DNA from: Lachnospiraceae bacterium M18-1 | GTDB taxonomy: Bacteria; Bacillota; Clostridia; Lachnospirales; Lachnospiraceae | Assembly (NCBI GenBank): GCA_000403295.2 | Contig: KE159611.1 | Span: 255,466-319,465 of the forward strand | Direction of reading: 5' to 3' | DNA: 64,000 bases | Notes under the pieces: model-generated | Databases searched by the model: none | The model's input: only the letters and a program-made list of their open reading frames with translations | What the model was told of the DNA's origin: nothing | Position numbers and translations under genes: made by a program | In this document: positions 17,611 through 26,745 of the stretch, piece after piece | Numbering within the stretch: position 1 is the first letter of the stretch | Layout: each line of letters opens with the position of its first letter

Positions 17611-18945
17611 CTAAAGTCCAAGCTTTTCTTTTACATATTCACACAAAATTTCTTTTTTGTTACAGTCCGGGTCGTCAATGACCCATTCCAGAAGCTCCTG
17701 GAGCATACTGCCAAGCTTCTGTCCGGGTTCCATACCAATCTCCATCAGGTCCTTCCCTGTCACAGCCAGGTCATGCAGCGTGACACAGTTCTCCTGTACC
17801 AGAGCCTCCTGATACAGTTCCCGCATTTTAATGATATTTTCCACTTTTTCGCGTTTTTGGTAAACGCTCTGCGCCTTCACATCCGCCAGTCGTACCGCCA
17901 GATAGTAAGGAAACAGTTCCACGCCGATCCGGTTCATAGCTCTCCGCACGTTCTGAGGCGTGGCCTCTACCCTGTAATCGTGGTAGCAGACCAGGCGCGT
18001 CACCTTTTTGATCGTATCATTGTCAAATTTGAGACGCCGCATCACCACATTGGCCAGTTCCTCGCTGATAAGGGCATGGCCTTTAAAATGATCTCTTCCA
18101 TTTTCATCCGTCGTTTTCATAGCCGGTTTTCCCATATCGTGGAACAGCATGGTCAGGCGGAGTATCTTGTCCCTTTTCACATTCTTGATAGCATGCAGCG
18201 TGTGCTCTGCTACATCATACTTGTGGTGGGGAGTATTCTGAGCCACTCCTTCCATCTCATCCCACTCCGGCAGGATCACTCTCGTGATCCCCAGCCGGTA
18301 TGCCTCCCGAATCTGCTCCGGATGATTGGATACCAGAATCTTCACCAGTTCCGCCCGGATCCGTTCGGCGCTGACGTGCTGCAGGGAAGGGGCCAGTTCT
18401 TTGATGGCGGCTTCCGTGGACTTTTCGATGGAAAAACCGAGCTGTGCCGAAAATCGGACAGCACGCAAGATTCTAAGGGCGTCCTCCGAAAAACGTGCCT
18501 TCGCGTCCCCCACGCACCGGATCAGGTGATAGTTCAAATCTTTCATACCTCCGAACACATCCACCAGACGCACATCATCATTATATGCCATGGCATTGAT
18601 CGTAAAATCCCGGCGCTTCAGATCTTCTTCCAGGTTGTTGGTAAAACGTACCTCCTTTGGATGGCGGTTGTCTTCATAGACTCCGTCGATCCGATATGTG
18701 GTCACTTCAAAACTGTCTTTACCAAGGAGCACGGTCACGGTCCCGTGCTCAATCCCGGTATCCACGGTCCTGCGGAACATCCGTTTGATATCCGCAGGTT
18801 TTGCCGAGGTTGTGATATCCCAGTCCTGGGGCTTCTTTGCCAGGATCGAATCCCGAACACAGCCGCCCACGGCATAGGCGTCATACCCATGCATCTGGAG
18901 ATTCAGAATTATCATCAGAACTTTATTTGGCAATACAATCTTCAC
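17611..18945 (-). CDS. cca: CCA tRNA nucleotidyltransferase with HD domain
   Basis: 444 residues. The class II nucleotidyltransferase head has VGGCVRDSIL and DWDITTSAKP (catalytic carboxylates), the nucleotide-selecting region RRDFTINAMAYN and neck KARFSEDALRILRAVRFSAQ. It is followed by an HD domain (LRLTMLFHDMGKPAMK, VCYHDYRVEA). It adds or repairs the 3' CCA of tRNA; this matters locally because the tRNA-Arg at 48681 has no encoded CCA. GTG start at 18945 after AAGGATGTGTTCGT. Confidence 0.93.
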   Translation of the reverse strand: MKIVLPNKVLMIILNLQMHGYDAYAVGGCVRDSILAKKPQDWDITTSAKPADIKRMFRRTVDTGIEHGTVTVLLGKDSFEVTTYRIDGVYEDNRHPKEVRFTNNLEEDLKRRDFTINAMAYNDDVRLVDVFGGMKDLNYHLIRCVGDAKARFSEDALRILRAVRFSAQLGFSIEKSTEAAIKELAPSLQHVSAERIRAELVKILVSNHPEQIREAYRLGITRVILPEWDEMEGVAQNTPHHKYDVAEHTLHAIKNVKRDKILRLTMLFHDMGKPAMKTTDENGRDHFKGHALISEELANVVMRRLKFDNDTIKKVTRLVCYHDYRVEATPQNVRRAMNRIGVELFPYYLAVRLADVKAQSVYQKREKVENIIKMRELYQEALVQENCVTLHDLAVTGKDLMEIGMEPGQKLGSMLQELLEWVIDDPDCNKKEILCEYVKEKLGL

Positions 18946-19037
18946 ACGAACACATCCTTCTGTAACTAACTGCCGATTGACTGGTTTCCAGGAAGGCTGT
19001 CAGCCTGCCGCTGTCTCCTGGCAGCCATAGCCTCCGA

Positions 19038-20429
19038 TTATAATTCGCAGTTCTTCACGGTTCTTGGGAAGGGCACCACGTCACGGATATTGGCCATGCC
19101 GGTGAGATACATCACGCACCTCTCAAAGCCAAGCCCGAAGCCCGCATGACGGGTAGAGCCATATTTCCTCAGATCCAGGTAGAACTGGTAGTCCTCTTCC
19201 TTTAAGTTCAGTTCCTTCATTCTTGCCAGCAGCTTCTCATAGTCGTCTTCCCTCTGGCTCCCGCCGATGATCTCCCCGATTCCCGGCACCAGGCAGTCCA
19301 CAGCCGCAACGGTCTTTTGGTCCTCATTCAGCTTCATATAGAATGCCTTAATCTCCTTCGGATAATCTGTCACAAATACCGGACGCTTGAATACCTGCTC
19401 CGTAAGGTACCGCTCATGCTCCGTCTGCAGATCACAGCCCCAGGAGACCTTATACTCAAACTTGTCGTTATTTTTGCTGAGAATATCAATAGCTTCCGTA
19501 TAAGTCACTTTCGCAAAATCCGATTCCACTACATTTTTGAGGCGTTCCAGAAGCCCCTTGTCCACAAAGGAATTGAAGAAATTCATTTCCTCCGGCGCCT
19601 GCTCCATCACATAGGAGATCACATATTTCAGCATGGCCTCCGCCAGCTCCATATTGTCCTCCAGATCAGCAAAGGCGATCTCCGGCTCGATCATCCAGAA
19701 TTCCGCCGCATGACGGGTGGTGTTGGAATTTTCCGCCCGGAATGTAGGTCCGAAGGTATAGATACTCCGGAATGCCTGGGCATAGGTCTCGCCGTTAAGC
19801 TGTCCGCTGACCGTCAGGCTGGTTTCCTTTCCAAAGAAATCCTGTGTGTAATCTACACTTCCGTCCGGGTTCTTCGGCATGTCTTCCATATCCAGCGTGG
19901 TCACCCGGAACATCTCGCCCGCGCCCTCGCAGTCGCTTCCGGTGATCAGCGGGGTATGCACATAGACAAAGCCTCTTTCCTGGAAAAACTTATGAATGGC
20001 GTAAGCTGCCAGAGACCGCACCCGGAATACGGCCTGAAATGTATTCGTCCGGGGTCTCAGGTGGGAAATGGTCCTGAGATATTCGAAGCTGTGGCGCTTT
20101 TTCTGCAGCGGATAATCCGGTGCGGAAGCCCCTTCCACAGTCACTTCCTCTGCCTGGATCTCGAAGGGCTGCTTTGCCTGAGGCGTCGCCACCAGAGTCC
20201 CTCTGACGATCACTGCCGCCCCTACGTTCTGCTTTGAAATCTCCTGAAAGTTCTCCATTTTATCATGATATACGATCTGCAATGGTTCAAAATAAGAACC
20301 GTCATTGACTACGATAAATCCAAATGTCTTGGAATCCCGGATGCTGCGGATCCAGCCTCCGACTGTTACCTGCTTGTCCAGATAAGCTTCCCTATTTTTA
20401 AATAATTCCCGAATTGTCAATAATTCCAT
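19038..20429 (-). CDS. asnS: asparaginyl-tRNA synthetase
   Basis: 463 residues: an OB-fold anticodon-binding domain (about 1-110, [20 protein letters not shown]) and a class II catalytic domain. Motif 2 is seen in [21 protein letters not shown] and motif 3 in [16 protein letters not shown]. The Asn rather than Asp specificity follows from overall AsnS similarity ([14 protein letters not shown] region, [15 protein letters not shown]). Start ATG 20429 behind GGAGTATTTTAAG; the upstream in-frame ATG at 20459 has no ribosome site. No T-box leader is visible in the 240 bases upstream. Confidence 0.95.
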   Translation of the reverse strand: MELLTIRELFKNREAYLDKQVTVGGWIRSIRDSKTFGFIVVNDGSYFEPLQIVYHDKMENFQEISKQNVGAAVIVRGTLVATPQAKQPFEIQAEEVTVEGASAPDYPLQKKRHSFEYLRTISHLRPRTNTFQAVFRVRSLAAYAIHKFFQERGFVYVHTPLITGSDCEGAGEMFRVTTLDMEDMPKNPDGSVDYTQDFFGKETSLTVSGQLNGETYAQAFRSIYTFGPTFRAENSNTTRHAAEFWMIEPEIAFADLEDNMELAEAMLKYVISYVMEQAPEEMNFFNSFVDKGLLERLKNVVESDFAKVTYTEAIDILSKNNDKFEYKVSWGCDLQTEHERYLTEQVFKRPVFVTDYPKEIKAFYMKLNEDQKTVAAVDCLVPGIGEIIGGSQREDDYEKLLARMKELNLKEEDYQFYLDLRKYGSTRHAGFGLGFERCVMYLTGMANIRDVVPFPRTVKNCEL

Positions 20430-20584
20430 CTTAAAATACTCCTTTTTTATTATAAACAATCTGTGCGGCAGATTGATCGTGCGTCTGCCAGCGCCTCTCC
20501 GGCAATTTCTTTCCGCTTTACAGTATATCTGTTTCCGCGGATAAAATCAACCTCATAATCCTGCAGGCGGAATATTTTTAGTCA

Positions 20585-20613
20585 TTGACATCCTTATTTT
20601 TATCGTTTATACT
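20585..20613 (+). promoter_or_regulatory. sigma-A promoter of the GntR/ABC operon
   Basis: Consensus TTGACA (20585-20590), a 17-base spacer and TATACT (20608-20613). The predicted start site falls directly before the inverted repeat at 20624-20649. Confidence 0.85.
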
Positions 20614-20623
20614 TTATGTTATC

Positions 20624-20649
20624 TAGTTTGTTACTCTACTAACTAACTA
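20624..20649. promoter_or_regulatory. candidate operator of the YtrA-type GntR regulator
   Basis: TAGTTTGTTA and TAACTAACTA form a 10-base inverted repeat (9 of 10 matched) around six bases. It lies between the promoter and the ribosome site of the regulator gene, the layout expected for autorepression. Confidence 0.65.
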
Positions 20650-20668
20650 TATAAGCGAGGTGATAACA

Positions 20669-21052
20669 TTGCATGTAAATCCGGACCTGGATAAACCTAT
20701 CTTTATCCAGATTGCAGAACAGTTGGAGGATTCCGTCTTTACAGGAGTTTTCCAGGAAGAGATGAAGATCCCTTCCACCAACGAGATCTCCGCCCTTCTG
20801 CATATCAATCCGCACACGGTCCTGAAGGGAATGAATCTGTTGGTGGATGGCGATATTATTTACAAGAGGAGAGGGCTCGGGATGTTTGTGAAGGAAGGGG
20901 CGGTGGAACGGATCCGTCAGAAGCGTCAGAGCCAGTTTTACAGCCAGTATGTACAGGCTTTGATCCAGGAGGCGCTGAAACTGCGGATATCGAAGGAAGA
21001 GATTATGATGCTGATAGAAAGGGGTTATGAAGATGAATGCAATCCAGATTAA
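20669..21052 (+). CDS. GntR-family regulator, YtrA subfamily
   Basis: A 127-residue protein with a winged helix (about 10-75: KPIFIQIAEQLEDSVFTG, PSTNEISALLHINPHTVLKG) and a short helical tail, the YtrA layout. The ribosome site GAGGTGAT (20657-20664) fits a TTG start at 20669 giving MHVNPDLDKP; GTG 20660 is inside that site and is unlikely. YtrA-type regulators usually repress the ABC transporter encoded with them; here the ATPase gene overlaps by 20 bases and an operator-like repeat precedes the gene. Confidence 0.88.
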   Translation: MHVNPDLDKPIFIQIAEQLEDSVFTGVFQEEMKIPSTNEISALLHINPHTVLKGMNLLVDGDIIYKRRGLGMFVKEGAVERIRQKRQSQFYSQYVQALIQEALKLRISKEEIMMLIERGYEDECNPD

Positions 21053-21893
21053 TCATATTACAAAACAGTACGGCTGTGTCACGGCACTTGACGACGTATC
21101 TTTCTCATTTGAACATGGAAAGATCTATGGATTACTGGGACGAAACGGCGCCGGAAAGTCTACCTTGATCAATATCATGGCAAACCGGATCTTCGCAGAC
21201 CAGGGGGATGTCCTGATCGACGGCCTGCCCGCAGAGGAAAATATGGCGGTGCATGAGAAGATTTTCTGCATGAGCGATCAGAACCTGTACGACAGCTCTC
21301 TGAAGATCCGGGATATTTTCAAGTGGACTGACCGGTTCTACGACCATTTCCATCCGGACAAAGCTTTCCGGATCGCGGAAATGTTTTCCCTGGATACGGG
21401 AAAACGATTTCCCGCTCTGTCAAAAGGACAGCAGTCCATCTTTAAGCTGACCATAGCGCTGGCCCTGGATACGCCTTATGTGGTCTTCGACGAACCGGTG
21501 CTGGGTCTGGACGCGAACCACCGGGAGCTGTTCTACCATTTATTATTGGAGGATTATGAGGAGCATCAGAGGACCATCATCCTGGCTACCCACCTGATTG
21601 AAGAGGCAGCAAATATCATCGAAGAGGTGGTGCTTATTGACAAGGGAAGGCTATTGATTCAGGAATCGGTGGAAAGCCTGCTGGATCAGGGCTACTGCGT
21701 CTCCGGGCCTGAGGATGCTGTAATGGCTTACTGCACAGATAAGCATGTGATCGGCCGGGACGAACTGGGCTCCATGAAGCTGGCTTATATCCTGGGCGCA
21801 AGGGAGGCCCTGTCCAAGGACAGTCCGCTTCAGATCACCGGTATGAATCTGCAGAAGCTGTTTGTAAAATTAACTGAGAAAGGCGGGAATTGA
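21033..21893 (+). CDS. ABC transporter ATP-binding protein
   Basis: 286 residues with Walker A GRNGAGKST, a signature variant LSKGQQS in place of LSGGQ, Walker B YVVFDEPVLGLD and the H-loop ATHLI. This is the YtrB/bacitracin-export type of ATPase that works with a single small permease. I chose ATG 21033 (eight bases after GGGG) over 21027. It overlaps the regulator and ends two bases before the permease start, so the three genes form one operon. The cargo is unknown; cell-wall antibiotic or peptide export is usual for the group. Confidence 0.9.
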   Translation: MNAIQINHITKQYGCVTALDDVSFSFEHGKIYGLLGRNGAGKSTLINIMANRIFADQGDVLIDGLPAEENMAVHEKIFCMSDQNLYDSSLKIRDIFKWTDRFYDHFHPDKAFRIAEMFSLDTGKRFPALSKGQQSIFKLTIALALDTPYVVFDEPVLGLDANHRELFYHLLLEDYEEHQRTIILATHLIEEAANIIEEVVLIDKGRLLIQESVESLLDQGYCVSGPEDAVMAYCTDKHVIGRDELGSMKLAYILGAREALSKDSPLQITGMNLQKLFVKLTEKGGN

Positions 21894-21895
21894 AC

Positions 21896-22657
21896 ATGAA
21901 GAAATTAAAAGCTGCGATACAATATGAATGTATCACTTCCTTGAAGTATATCTGTGTGTATTATCTGGCATTGGGCGCTGTACTTGCAGTCTATTTCACC
22001 ATCAGCCATCTGTTGGAGTTCAAATTCTGGAATATATGTCTGGAAATGAATACCATGATCTTAGTAGGAATCATCGGCATCCTGCACCTGCAGGAGGACT
22101 TCCGGATGCTTCTCCAGAATGGTTTTACGAGAACCTGCATTTTCCTCGCTGCCATCGTCCATTTTGCCTTCATAGCCGGCATGCTTTCAATGGTGGATAC
22201 GGCAGCCGGTATCGTGCTGCGCCGGCTCCTGCCGGGCTCTTACGATACCATATTCGGAAGTCTGTACGGATATCACCACCAGATCGTGTCCGGGTGGCTC
22301 TGGCTGTTCCTGGTGTATCTGCTGATCAGCAGCCTGGGCTTCTTTTTTGCCCTGGCCTTCGGCCGGATGCAGAAAAAGTTCTCCGTATTCGCAGGTACGA
22401 TTCTGGTTGCACTCTTTGTGGTTGGTATCCCCTCCCTGTTCGCAGCCGTATCTGCACCCTGGGAAGACCTAAGACACCGCGTCCTGATCTTTGCGGTAAG
22501 ATGCTTCGGTTTTATGGCTGACGATACGGTACGGCTGGCTAATCCAATCTTCCTTATGTTTCTGTGTATCGGAATCCTGAGTGCTGGCTCCTATCTGTTC
22601 ATACGTCGGATAGAGCTCAACAGAACAGCCGGAAAAACATCTTGTCTTTCCTTGTGA
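21896..22657 (+). CDS. ABC transporter permease, six membrane segments
   Basis: About 253 residues with hydrophobic segments near 20-40, 52-66, 82-104, 140-165, 174-196 and 218-240. ATG 21896 follows GGCGGGAATTGAAC. It is the membrane partner of the preceding ATPase. The last codons (SCLSL, then TGA) lie inside a dispersed repeat (22650-22690), so the original C-terminus may have been replaced when the repeat arrived. Confidence 0.8.
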   Translation: MKKLKAAIQYECITSLKYICVYYLALGAVLAVYFTISHLLEFKFWNICLEMNTMILVGIIGILHLQEDFRMLLQNGFTRTCIFLAAIVHFAFIAGMLSMVDTAAGIVLRRLLPGSYDTIFGSLYGYHHQIVSGWLWLFLVYLLISSLGFFFALAFGRMQKKFSVFAGTILVALFVVGIPSLFAAVSAPWEDLRHRVLIFAVRCFGFMADDTVRLANPIFLMFLCIGILSAGSYLFIRRIELNRTAGKTSCLSL

Positions 22658-22690
22658 AACGGCCGAATGGCCATGACGGGATTCCCCTTG
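22650..22690 (+). repeat. dispersed repeat family E copy 1, supplies a stop codon
   Basis: CCTTGTGAAACGGCCGAATG then GCCATGACGGGATTCCCCTTG. Related copies are at 41843-41884, 41890-41930, 42065-42099 and 45751-45784. The TGA in CTTGTGAAAC ends the permease gene. Confidence 0.8.
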
Positions 22691-22734
22691 GCAAAAAGTG
22701 TGCATCTTGGCGCGCATTCGCGCCGGTAGAATGA

Positions 22735-22795
22735 AAAATGGAACTGCTTCAAATATGGCCCGCACACTCTGCAGGCCATATTTGGAAGCAGTTCC
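22735..22795 (-). terminator. long stem-loop terminator after the FapA-like gene
   Basis: Arms of about 21 bases (GGAACTGCTTC-AAATATGGCC against GGCCATATTTGGAAGCAGTT plus CC) with one bulge pair across a 13-base loop. On the minus strand they are followed by TTTTT, fitting termination of the gene that ends at 22881. Confidence 0.65.
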
Positions 22796-22880
22796 TGAAT
22801 CTGTTGACTAACGCGTCAATCGCCAAATATCCATGCAAGCATGGCTGCTTGGCTCGTTGCTCCGCGGAAATAGAGCATCA

Positions 22881-24743
22881 TCACGAAAATCGAATCTCGC
22901 CGTTAGACAGCCTTGCATTGCACATGGATGTCGTCTGCTTCAAGCGGGCTTTGATATCGCAGATCGTCAGCACCAGTCCCGGATACGCAATGTCCGCAAC
23001 CAGCTTGCACCCGCCCAGGTTCTCAATCTCCTCCTGCTTCTTCGCCAGCTCCTCATCCATCTGTTCCAGCTTAATACGGTTGACGGAAAGGTCAAACTGG
23101 AGACGTTTCATACGTTCCAGCTTATCCGGACTGTTGGGGCGCTTTTCCAGCTTTTCCAGTTCAGTCTCGGCTTCCTCGATCACCTCAGCCAGCTCCTCCC
23201 GTTCGTATTCCATGCAGGGCTCGCCTCCCAGATAGATCCGTGTCTGGCTTTCGGATTTTGAGCCTACGGCCTTTGCACTGACTTTTTTGGCCGCCCGGAT
23301 CCGTCCGCCTACTATGATGCCTCGGCCGGACCGGACCTGAACCTCCCCGTCGACATATACTTCGCTGTTGACGATACAATCGGCCTGCAGGTTCTCCCTG
23401 GCGTGAACGATACTGTTTTCCAGATATTTTGCAAAAATACTGCCGTCCGCCCTGACGACTGAATCGGTATTCCCAACGATTCCCTTGGCTACGATCAGGT
23501 CCCCGCCTGCCTCTACAGCAGCTGACTCTACCACACCGTCTACCGTGATATTGCCTGCTGCCCGCACGCTGAAACCGCTGCACACTCTGCCGTGGATATG
23601 CACATCTCCCATGTAGTTGATATTTCCTGTAGAATAATCCACATTCTCGGCAATCTCCAGCACCGCTTTTACCTGAAAAGTCTTTCCTTCATATTCTACA
23701 TGGCCGGCCTGGGTTGCCGTCAGCTTGGTGCCGTCCTCACTGATCTCCGTATTCTGTCCCTTGGTAAGGGGCGCTTCTTTACCGTCCTTTGCCGGGATCT
23801 CCTGATCGAGCACCGTTCTGCCCGGTTCGCCCGGAGTCGGCAGGACTGCCTCACAGATCACGCCTCCCGGTTCTACACTCTGGAAGAAATGAAGCGACGC
23901 ATAATCCACCCTGTCGTGCTCATCCACTTCAAACTTCCGTTCCACGACCCGGTCAAAATGCTCGATGATCTGTCCATCTTTTCCGTTGTGCGCCGGTTTT
24001 CCTTTAGCCAGAGTAAACAGAGAAAAATAAGGATTCCGGTCTTCCGGCAGACGCCTGAGCAATTCCTCGTCCACTCCAAACGAAATTCCCGTCTCGGCAA
24101 GCGCCATATCAAGCATCTCCCGATCCAGATCCTTTCCTTCTCCTATCGGCGGAAATACGATCAGCCAAGCTGAAAGCTTATCAGCCGATATGTGGATGAC
24201 CGGCTGCGCGTCCATCTCGATCGGCGGCGGTGTCGGTATCTCCTGCTGCGTACTCTGTTCTGCTGACTCATTCTTCTGTGCCTCGGACTGTGCACTCTGT
24301 CCTGCCGGTGTATCTTCCTTCGCTGCGGGCTGCGCACCCTGCTTTATTAATAAAGCCTTTTGTGCGTCCGCCTGTGCCTTTTCTTCCCTGACTCTCACTT
24401 CTTTGAGACGGGAATTAGCTGCCAGTGTGAGTACCCTCTGCAGACGTCCCAGTTCCTTTCTCAGCTCAGACTGAGAAAAATCTTCACGGCCTTCCAGCCG
24501 CAGTCTGGGACTTGACAGCCCTTTTGCCCTCTGGACCCGCATCTCACACAGCTTGTGCATCGCATGCTCCCTGGGCAGCTCCAGCTCTACTTCGGCGGCA
24601 GGGGGCGGAGGCGGCGCTGTTACGGCTTGTTCCTCCTTCTTCTCCTTACCCTCTTGCAACATATGGTCCGGAACCTGTTTGTCTCTGACCTGTTCTGATT
24701 TCGATCCAAAGAATCGAGACCACATCTCTTTCTTGAAACCCAT
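22881..24743 (-). CDS. FapA (DUF342) family polymer-forming protein
   Basis: 620 residues. The N-terminal third is charged, with low-complexity parts (PPPPPAAEVELELPRE) and a coiled coil. The middle and C-terminal parts match the FapA/DUF342 family, including a beta-helix built of short repeats near 370-500 (VHIHGRVCSGFSVRAAGNIT, GDLIVAKGIVGNT). It ends in a coiled coil with LEKLEKRPNSPDKLERMK. FapA was named for flagellar assembly, but no flagellar gene is near and the family also occurs in non-motile bacteria, so the role is open. ATG 24743 follows AGGAGGTGAAATGC. Its promoter contains a perfect 9-base inverted repeat. Confidence 0.85.
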   Translation of the reverse strand: MGFKKEMWSRFFGSKSEQVRDKQVPDHMLQEGKEKKEEQAVTAPPPPPAAEVELELPREHAMHKLCEMRVQRAKGLSSPRLRLEGREDFSQSELRKELGRLQRVLTLAANSRLKEVRVREEKAQADAQKALLIKQGAQPAAKEDTPAGQSAQSEAQKNESAEQSTQQEIPTPPPIEMDAQPVIHISADKLSAWLIVFPPIGEGKDLDREMLDMALAETGISFGVDEELLRRLPEDRNPYFSLFTLAKGKPAHNGKDGQIIEHFDRVVERKFEVDEHDRVDYASLHFFQSVEPGGVICEAVLPTPGEPGRTVLDQEIPAKDGKEAPLTKGQNTEISEDGTKLTATQAGHVEYEGKTFQVKAVLEIAENVDYSTGNINYMGDVHIHGRVCSGFSVRAAGNITVDGVVESAAVEAGGDLIVAKGIVGNTDSVVRADGSIFAKYLENSIVHARENLQADCIVNSEVYVDGEVQVRSGRGIIVGGRIRAAKKVSAKAVGSKSESQTRIYLGGEPCMEYEREELAEVIEEAETELEKLEKRPNSPDKLERMKRLQFDLSVNRIKLEQMDEELAKKQEEIENLGGCKLVADIAYPGLVLTICDIKARLKQTTSMCNARLSNGEIRFS

Positions 24744-24769
24744 GCATTTCACCTCCTTCACATGGAGTT

Positions 24770-24803
24770 CACAGTGTATTCTGTAATTTTATTATACACT
24801 GTG
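24770..24803 (-). promoter_or_regulatory. promoter of the FapA-like gene with flanking inverted repeat
   Basis: CACAGTGTA and TACACTGTG form a perfect 9-base inverted repeat separated by 16 bases. On the minus strand a consensus TATAAT (24791-24796) overlaps one arm, with a weak TTGCTA 18 bases further upstream. The arrangement suggests an operator. Confidence 0.55.
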
Positions 24804-24858
24804 ACAGGCTGTACTAGCAAGCAATAAATAATGGAATTACCTGTAAATGTGAAAAAGG

Positions 24859-25004
24859 GTTAGTGTTCACACGGTGTCGTGCACTTGCTGCACGGCGTCC
24901 GGCCAATAAAGTTACATTTGCAATAATATCCAGCCCCTCGCCGAAGGCGACTTAAAATGGGCTGGATACTGTTACTGGAGCACCCAAAGGGTGTGAACAG
25001 TTAC
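24859..25004. repeat. MITE-like repeat, family A copy 2
   Basis: Ends GTTAGTGTTCACAC and GTGTGAACAGTTAC are near-perfect terminal inverted repeats. The interior has GTCGTGCACTTGCTGCACGGC and an ATCCAGCCC/GGGCTGGAT stem enclosing CTCGCCGAAGGCGA. About 146 bases, non-coding, between the FapA-like gene and the sodium-dependent transporter. Confidence 0.85.
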
Positions 25005-25012
25005 CAAAGGGG

Positions 25013-26476
25013 TTACTGATCCTGTCTGCGCACCACCGCGCATGCTATGATGAATCCCAGGAAGAGCACGGCCGCGATCATCCATCCGGTAAGCGCCGCG
25101 GTTCCCTGGCCCACAAATTTGTCATAATACCCTTTCAGGTAGATCACGGTAATGATCAGCGGCAGGACGTAGGACATGTAGCCTTCCAGCCATCCCGGAA
25201 ACCGCAGCCCCTTGCCTGTATTCGCTTCTTCCAGGAAGTTCGCCCAGCCCCAGCCATTTTTTCTGGTACAGAAAAGTACATACCCAAGGCTGCCCAGCGG
25301 AAGCAGGTTATTCGATACGATAAAATCCTCCAGATCCAGGATATTGGTCCCCGCTCCCAACGGCTCAAAGCCTGCCAGGACGTTGAAGCCCAGCACGCAG
25401 GGCATGCTCAGCACGATGATCAGCGCCGCGCTCACCAGTACGCTTTTATTCCTGGACCAGCCGAAAATGTCTATATCAAATGAAATAATATTTTCAAATA
25501 CGGCCACAATGGTCGTGAATGCCGCAAATGTCAGGAACAGGAAAAACAGCGCGCTCCAGATCTGCCCTCCCGGCATCTGGGCAAATATATTGGGGATCGT
25601 AATAAAGATCAGGCTCGGCCCCGCTCCCGGCTCGATTCCGAAGGCGAAGCAGGAGGGAATGATGATGAAGCCTGCCATCAACGCCACAAAGGTATCCAGC
25701 GCGGTAATGCTGATCGCTTCTCCCGCGAGGCTCCGCTCTTTCCCGATATAGCTGCCGAATATCATCATCGCGCCGATACCGATGGAGAGTGTGAAAAATG
25801 CCTGGCTCATGGCTCCGAAGATCACATTTCCAATGCCCATCTCTTTCATCTGGGCAAAATCCGGCACAAGGTAGAAGTGGATTCCTTCCCCGGCCCCTTC
25901 CAGAAATACGGAGTGGACCGCCAACACCAGCATGATGACCAGAAGCGCGCTCATCATCAGCTTGGAGACCCGCTCAATCCCCTTCTGAATCCCGAACTGG
26001 CAGACTGCAAAACCAATGACGCAGATCAGAGTCGTCCAGAACGCCATCACTGGTGCATTGCCCAGCATGTCCGAAAAGCCGGCTGTCACCGTATCCGTAG
26101 ACGCTCCGGCAAATTCTCCCGTAATGCTGCGGAAGCAGTAGTACATCATCCAGCCGCCTACCGTGGTGTAAAACATCATCAGCAGATAGCTTCCGATGAT
26201 GCCCACCCATTTCGTTATATGCCAGCCGCTCCCCTGGGGCTCAAGCCGTTCAAAGCCAGCCGCAACGCTGCGGCCGCTGCCCCGCCCGATGGCAAACTCA
26301 CAGGTGAGCACAGGGATCCCCAGTACCAATAAAAAGAGCAGGTAGATCAGGATAAACGCCGCTCCTCCAAATTCCCCGCACATGTACGGGAACTTCCATA
26401 CATTTCCAATACCGATGGCACATCCGGCAGATACCAGAATAAAGCCCAGCCTGGAACCAAACTTTTCTCTCTTCAC
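25013..26476 (-). CDS. sodium-dependent transporter, NSS/SNF family
   Basis: 487 residues with 11-12 hydrophobic segments. The family signature near the N-terminus is intact: SRLGFILVSAGCAIGIGNVW then KFPYMCGEFGGAAF, which forms part of the Na+ and substrate sites in LeuT/MhsT. These symporters import amino acids or small amines with Na+; the substrate cannot be read from sequence. GTG start at 26476 after GGAGGAATACAAA. No neighbour shares its strand closely, so it is probably monocistronic. Confidence 0.92.
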   Translation of the reverse strand: MKREKFGSRLGFILVSAGCAIGIGNVWKFPYMCGEFGGAAFILIYLLFLLVLGIPVLTCEFAIGRGSGRSVAAGFERLEPQGSGWHITKWVGIIGSYLLMMFYTTVGGWMMYYCFRSITGEFAGASTDTVTAGFSDMLGNAPVMAFWTTLICVIGFAVCQFGIQKGIERVSKLMMSALLVIMLVLAVHSVFLEGAGEGIHFYLVPDFAQMKEMGIGNVIFGAMSQAFFTLSIGIGAMMIFGSYIGKERSLAGEAISITALDTFVALMAGFIIIPSCFAFGIEPGAGPSLIFITIPNIFAQMPGGQIWSALFFLFLTFAAFTTIVAVFENIISFDIDIFGWSRNKSVLVSAALIIVLSMPCVLGFNVLAGFEPLGAGTNILDLEDFIVSNNLLPLGSLGYVLFCTRKNGWGWANFLEEANTGKGLRFPGWLEGYMSYVLPLIITVIYLKGYYDKFVGQGTAALTGWMIAAVLFLGFIIACAVVRRQDQ

Positions 26477-26674
26477 TTTGTATTCCTCCTCAATATTCTT
26501 TTACTCCATTTTTGAAAACATGACTGTGCGTCAGTGCAGTTTATACTATATGTGCCGCCGATTTTCGCCAGAAAACGGACGGCCTGCATGCGCATCAGCG
26601 CATTTTATTTTATCATATAGGAGGAAACTCAGCAACTTATTCTTTCCTTAAGCGGAGCTGGCAAACACGCAGCT

Positions 26675-26711
26675 GTTACAGTTCACGGCCTTACCGGCCG
26701 CGAACTGTAAC
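26675..26711. repeat. palindromic repeat, family C copy 2
   Basis: GTTACAGTTC-ACGGCC-TTACC-GGCCG-CGAACTGTAAC, almost identical to 3140-3176. Here AGCTG/CAGCT extends the stem and an outer AAGCGGAGC/GCTCCGCTT pair brackets it with a 12-base insertion on one side. It lies just downstream of the GH3 gene and may help end its transcript. Confidence 0.8.
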
Positions 26712-26745
26712 AGCTGCTCCGCTTAAATTTCTTTATTGAATCATA

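Noticed and set aside
17608..18969. Plus-strand open frame of about 453 codons
   Set aside because: Exact antisense of cca, whose catalytic and HD motifs are clear; the plus-strand translation shows no domain.
19317..20237. Plus-strand open frame of about 306 codons
   Set aside because: Antisense shadow of asnS.
20430..20584. Possible T-box leader before asnS
   Set aside because: No specifier stem or T-box sequence (TGGNACC-like) is visible; likewise none in the 88 bases before trpS.
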